DNA of 64,000 bases from Ciona savignyi (lineage: Eukaryota; Chordata; Ascidiacea; Phlebobranchia; Cionidae): NCBI GenBank assembly GCA_000149265.1, contig CH000025.1, positions 391,171 to 455,170 of the forward strand. The letters run 5' to 3'. Of this stretch, positions 60,401 through 64,000 are shown one piece after another; the first letter of the stretch is position 1; every line of letters starts with the position of its first letter. Below the pieces are notes generated by a model that worked only from the letters and a program-made list of their open reading frames with translations, was not told the origin of the DNA and ran no database searches. The translations under genes and the position numbers were made by a program.

Positions 60401-62837
60401 GGGTTATTGCGAACTATACTGGTTATATAAGTTATCATTGTTCAGTAGTCCCGAAACTGTATCAATATTCAATAACTACAAACACAGCAAATTCGTTTAA
60501 TGTGGCGTCAGCGTGTTCTGTAATAAGCTTATTAGATAAACTTGTTCTCCCAGTCGATGAATTGAAACTGGCTATAACTGCATAATACTTAGTTTTACTG
60601 TCATTTGTAAATATCCCGTTAAAGCCCAGTAAAAATGCAACATCCGTCAAATAGCTTGACCATGGACACATTCGCACACAACCGTGTCATTTAGAATCGA
60701 ACCCATAACCTATCTACTAAGGTATCTCTGCATGTCCTACACCCATAAGGTGTACATTGTCTTACCATTCGGAAGCAAAGCATGAGCTGAGTAATAGTTA
60801 TCCGTGTTGGTCGGAAACACTGCAAACCCAGGTCCTGTAAGCGGGAACACTGTCGTTGTAAACGTGGAAGCAAATAGAAAGGTTGGTTGCCACTCTCTAA
60901 CATTTAACCACTTTGCAATCGTGAGTCCTGTGTGGATACAAGATAATTAGTTAGGCACTGACTGTTATTTCATTTTTAACCAATTCCCCGTGAATGGGAA
61001 AACCAAGGCGGTTAACACACGGGCAATCGTCAGATCACCTCGCGCCCACAGTCGAGTTACAGGAGCTATTGTAGTGTAATGTTTATGATGGAGACGGACT
61101 GTTAGGCGCTAACTGTTATTTTTAAATTAAACCAGTGATAATGCACTTTAAAATTTTATATATTAAAGAATGTAACATATGATATATTAATTTTTAAATA
61201 TGTAATTTAACTATTTCATACACTCGGGTCACATTAATTAAATCATCATTTAAATAAATTGCTAAAAAGCTTTTACCCAAAATAAGATAGCCTGACCTGT
61301 TGTAGACGAAAACCAAGAAGAGTGTTAATATGTAAGTGTATATGCCATATGGTACATTGTGTAAAGTGTAGAAATATCAATATTTTATTTCACTCCCACA
61401 ATATTAAATGATAACTAAACACATCATATGATAATGAATCGAACAACTAAATAATGACCCGCTTATTCGGATCTGTATTTTAGGCTTATAAGTCTACATC
61501 TATTTTCCCTGTACAAAAAGTACACAAAAACGGTTTTCTTAAAACTCAAGTCCACTTACCGCCATTGCAGTTGGCAGGACTAAAGATGCAGTTGTCACTT
61601 GAAGGCAACGACCCCCCACCTATGGTGACGTGTGATTTTTCAATATTGATTGCGTCGCCCTTCACTCCGGTGATTGAAGCTAGAAATTAGATAATCTTTA
61701 AACTATTCATATAAATGTCAAAACATAGTAAATATTGTGTATTATTTTGTATATAGCACACATTACTTACGACATAGTTTTACTGCGGCAATTTTCAACA
61801 TACTCTGAGCTTTCTTGTTCAAAGGTATACGCATTTACATTGCATTAAATATACATGTAAAAAGCTTATTCGCATTAATTATAATTAACTGTACTGTGTG
61901 ATAGCAACAGCTACCTATGGACGACATTTTAAGAGTTAATCCAAGATCGTAACCCAAAGGTTATTTGTAATCGAACAATCAGTGATTTGCTTACTTGACC
62001 TTGTGAGCAGACGTTAAACAAGATTTGGCATGAATAAAATTTATATGAAATGCTTTTGTGTATTACGTATAGCGTCTTTTGTTACTTGATTGTGCTTACT
62101 TGCTGTACGATAAGCACACTGGGTTTTGGGACAAATAAAGATAACCACGGTCAAATTAGACTTCGTAACTTGAGTTTTTCCTGATAGATTATTTCAAACT
62201 ACAAAAGTGCCTGTTTTAAAATATTTTGTTTTAATGTTTTGTTTTTTAAAGTAATTATGTCGTAGTATAAGTCACTTACGTTTAGCTAAATTAATCAAAA
62301 GAATAAAAAGTCGTTTTACTCAAGGTAGCAATACCCGTAACGTAGCAGAACCTAAACTTACCCGATCCAGTAATCGTCGAAAGGTCACCTTGCCACAGTA
62401 CTTGGTCGCCAATGTCTGGTCGCAATGTGCTTCCATTAATACCGTCCATGGACCAGTACAAGTTTGGCGTTGGCGACACTGCAATCAGAATGTATTTTGT
62501 AATGAACTAAACAGGTTTAGGTATGTTCATAACTGGACATCAAGGCTGTGTCCCATGTTAAACCAGAAAATCGATCTAAATAAGCAAGGACGTGAAAGGG
62601 GCCACAACAAATACCGGTCGGTCAGTTACTAGTCATGCGTTACGTAAGGGGTAAATAAATAAAACAACAGCAACGTCTGTATCATATACAAAGCATAAGA
62701 TTCAGTAGCCGAACATGTTATCGAGTTATAATGCGTTTCCACCTGCTAATTTTTCAATTTCGTGGCTTAAACAAAAAAAAGTTACAAAGCTTACCTGCAT
62801 TTGCACAGAAAACAGCAACAAGTAACAGGCGTAGCAT
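57421..62837 (-). CDS. Type I membrane protein with LamG-like domain and Thr/Gln-rich repeats
   Basis: Eight exons in transcript order: 62837-62795, 62478-62362, 61679-61560, 60927-60766, 60065-59971, 59604-59415, 58195-57863 and 57563-57421; all phases agree, giving 400 residues. Signal peptide MLRLLLVAVFCANA. Residues ~15-240 form a concanavalin-like/LamG fold of the pentraxin-type class: PTPNLYWSMDGINGST, GLTIAKWLNV, LNTWTHVTMTWSEGNGVKFY, MDELKIWFQELSPAEILRNF. Then come Thr/Pro-rich mucin-like sequence and tandem QQMTTQEN octapeptides, a helix (GTIIAVSVGASLALIAFLIS) and a basic cytoplasmic tail RRKEKEKERRGTRV. Likely a cell-surface adhesion or recognition receptor; ligand unknown. Decayed SINE-A pieces occupy several introns. 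I do not recognise an orthologue. Confidence 0.88.
57636..57778 (+). mobile_element. Decayed SINE-A in LamG last intron
   Basis: Traces ccaaccgctagctaaacggt, cctaacggattaaagggttt and tcatatacaacaaac in family order; old copy. Confidence 0.55.
57930..58120 (-). repeat. Coding minisatellite, 24-bp units (LamG receptor)
   Basis: Plus-strand unit gttgtcatttgttggttttctt..., 24 bp, in about six near-identical copies with decaying ones at both ends. On the coding strand it gives QQMTTQEN repeats; two units carry GN instead of EN. Units differ by single bases only, which suggests recent expansion. Confidence 0.9.
58384..58487 (+). mobile_element. SINE-A tail fragment in LamG intron
   Basis: From taacccgacggtagggcgcg to gataaagatgaatattctat plus TATCC-type tail repeats (cctatcctac). 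Confidence 0.8.
60236..60405 (-). mobile_element. SINE-A, head missing, in LamG intron
   Basis: ggatgggatatttatgttta through acccattaatccgctgggtt; truncated before the tRNA-like part. Confidence 0.8.
60983..61095 (-). mobile_element. SINE-A middle fragment in LamG intron
   Basis: ccccgtgaatgggaaaacca through ctattgtagtgtaatgttta; neither the extreme tail nor the head is present. Confidence 0.75.
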
Positions 62838-63095
62838 CTTGTACCGATTTAATCAAACCAGACAATAATCTTCAACGTTTCCCTGAAGGATCCGACTTAA
62901 AATGGTCTGTAAAACATACGCGCAAATTAAAACTCACTTCTAAGCAACTTTTCTATTCCCTGCCTCAACTAATTTCGGATACAAAAGAAACATATTGTAG
63001 TCAACCGTAGCCAACACGCCTCGCTTTGATTTGGCGTTCCCCATTTGGGGCTAGACGCTTTTAATACCAGCAATCCAGGAATTTTTTTCGAAACA

Positions 63096-63215
63096 TAGTA
63101 CGGTCGTGTGCATGAATGGTTAACGCGACCCATACATATAACGACTCTTATAATAAAAACGGTTTTCGTGACGAGCCCATTATGAGTTCGAAACTTGGAT
63201 CAATAAAAAAAATAC
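63096..63215 (+). mobile_element. SINE-B copy
   Basis: Head gtgtgcatgaatggttaacg, B box tatgagttcgaaacttgg, A-rich tail; internal gactcttataataaaaacgg. Confidence 0.85.
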
Positions 63216-63916
63216 AAAAAAAATTCTAAACCTACTGACGTCGGCTATATTGATTTGTTCTTCTTTATTATCAAATTTTAGGTAAAATTGTGATAATTAA
63301 AAAGACTTAAGGTACGTAGGCGACTTGCGTCTGACGAGGACTACATATGCATATTATAAAGCATTTATATACCTAAATGCTACTTCATAACCTTCGCAAT
63401 AAATTTCAAAAATTCAGCTTTACAAACTTTATTTGATTAAATCTAAACTTGAACAGAATCTATTATAAACGCGTATTGACACAACTGTGCAAAGTACACT
63501 ACACTAAGTTCGCTAAAAGGTGGATTTGGTGAACTTAAGGTTCTTTTCAATCCGTCTCTTATATATAAGCAACACTGGACCTGTATAGTTCACATGAAGC
63601 GGAACGTCTTGGTATGTTCTTGCTCTTAGTATGTTTGAAACGTTGTGAGCGTAAATAAGTTGCGACAAAGTGCTGACACGGGGTAAACTTTTTCGCATCA
63701 GAGCTGGACTGACTATAAGGGACAGATGAACAAAATAGGACAATACTGCCGGGTTACGATATTACGCCATTTAGTAATACAATCTCGTGTTCGGATCTAC
63801 CTTTAAGTATGACGTCACAATAAACAGTGGTCGCAATACTAGAATTGCAATACGTAACGGATATCGAGTAATTAAAACTTCTTCCAAGACGCGTAAACAA
63901 CCCGCCCATACACAAT

Positions 63917-64000
63917 CTACATGGCGCTAGGTGATCTGCCGATTGCACGTGTTTAACCCTCTTTGGTTTTCCTACTCACGGGAATAAACATGAATATCCT
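63917..64000 (+). mobile_element. SINE-A tail fragment at window edge
   Basis: ggcgctaggtgatctgccga through gggaataaacatgaatatcc. The left part is absent; the right is cut by the window end. Confidence 0.8.

Larger units (their letters stand above)
62838..64000. other. Upstream of LamG gene; no gene seen
   Basis: Holds a SINE-B copy (63096-63215) and a SINE-A tail at the window edge (63917-64000). Short frames here lack homology or splice context. The LamG promoter should lie at its left end. Confidence 0.6.

Noticed and set aside
60462-60677. 71-codon minus frame inside the LamG gene (FLLGFNGIFTNDSKTKYYAV...)
   Set aside because: It looks fairly protein-like, but no acceptor gives the needed phase and LamG exons on either side join perfectly without it. 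Kept only as a remote alternative exon.

Overview
The window looks like a gene-bearing stretch of an invertebrate chordate genome, most probably an ascidian tunicate of the Ciona type. It is AT-rich, has small exons with GT-AG introns, metazoan gene families (Tubby, cysteine-string protein, HINT1, CAP/CRISP, LamG receptor, EF-hand) and heavy tRNA-derived SINE and MITE load. The taxon is an inference; the gene families are read directly from exons. Three runs of N (17067-17166, 29586-29821, 52902-53001) mark assembly gaps.

Layout from left to right. 1-6574 is intergenic with SINEs and MITEs. 6575-10365 (+) is a five-exon calmodulin/troponin-C-like EF-hand gene. 12248-17633 (-) is a four-exon secreted CAP-domain (CRISP/PI15-like) gene with a hydrophobic C-terminal tail. 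19045-25327 (+) is the cysteine-string protein DNAJC5 with two alternative terminal exons. 26706 to about 29374 (-) is HINT1. 32819-50000 (+) is a large Tubby gene of 15 coding exons, with an unusually long central region. 51849-52680 (-) is a two-exon single-pass membrane protein of unknown family. 57421-62837 (-) is an eight-exon type I membrane protein with signal peptide, LamG-like domain, threonine/glutamine-rich tandem repeats, one transmembrane helix and a basic tail. All gene models were built by eye, and reading phase agrees at every junction reported. The genes have no obvious common pathway: this is ordinary host gene order rather than an operon-like system. CAP and DNAJC5, and HINT1 and Tubby, are head to head; Tubby and the small membrane gene are tail to tail.

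Between and inside the genes lies a dense mobile-element layer. SINE-A is a ~285 bp tRNA-derived SINE with a (TATCC)n tail and two head subfamilies, with about 25 copies or pieces. SINE-B is a tRNA-Ser-like SINE with an A-rich tail, including a tandem cluster. MITE-1 is ~220 bp with ~50 bp terminal inverted repeats. MITE-2 has 9-10 bp target duplications, Mutator-like. MITE-3 is hAT-like with CAGGGGTGGGCAA-type ends. There are also two singleton palindromic elements and a ~1 kb dispersed repeat built of ~330 bp internal units. Several are nested in each other or sit at the edges of splice sites.

The most interesting observations are the expanded central region of Tubby with a possible mutually exclusive exon pair, alternative ends of DNAJC5, a coding minisatellite in the LamG receptor plus a stray copy of its second exon 8 kb away, duplicated splice donors/acceptors, and SINEs that form the edges of two introns.
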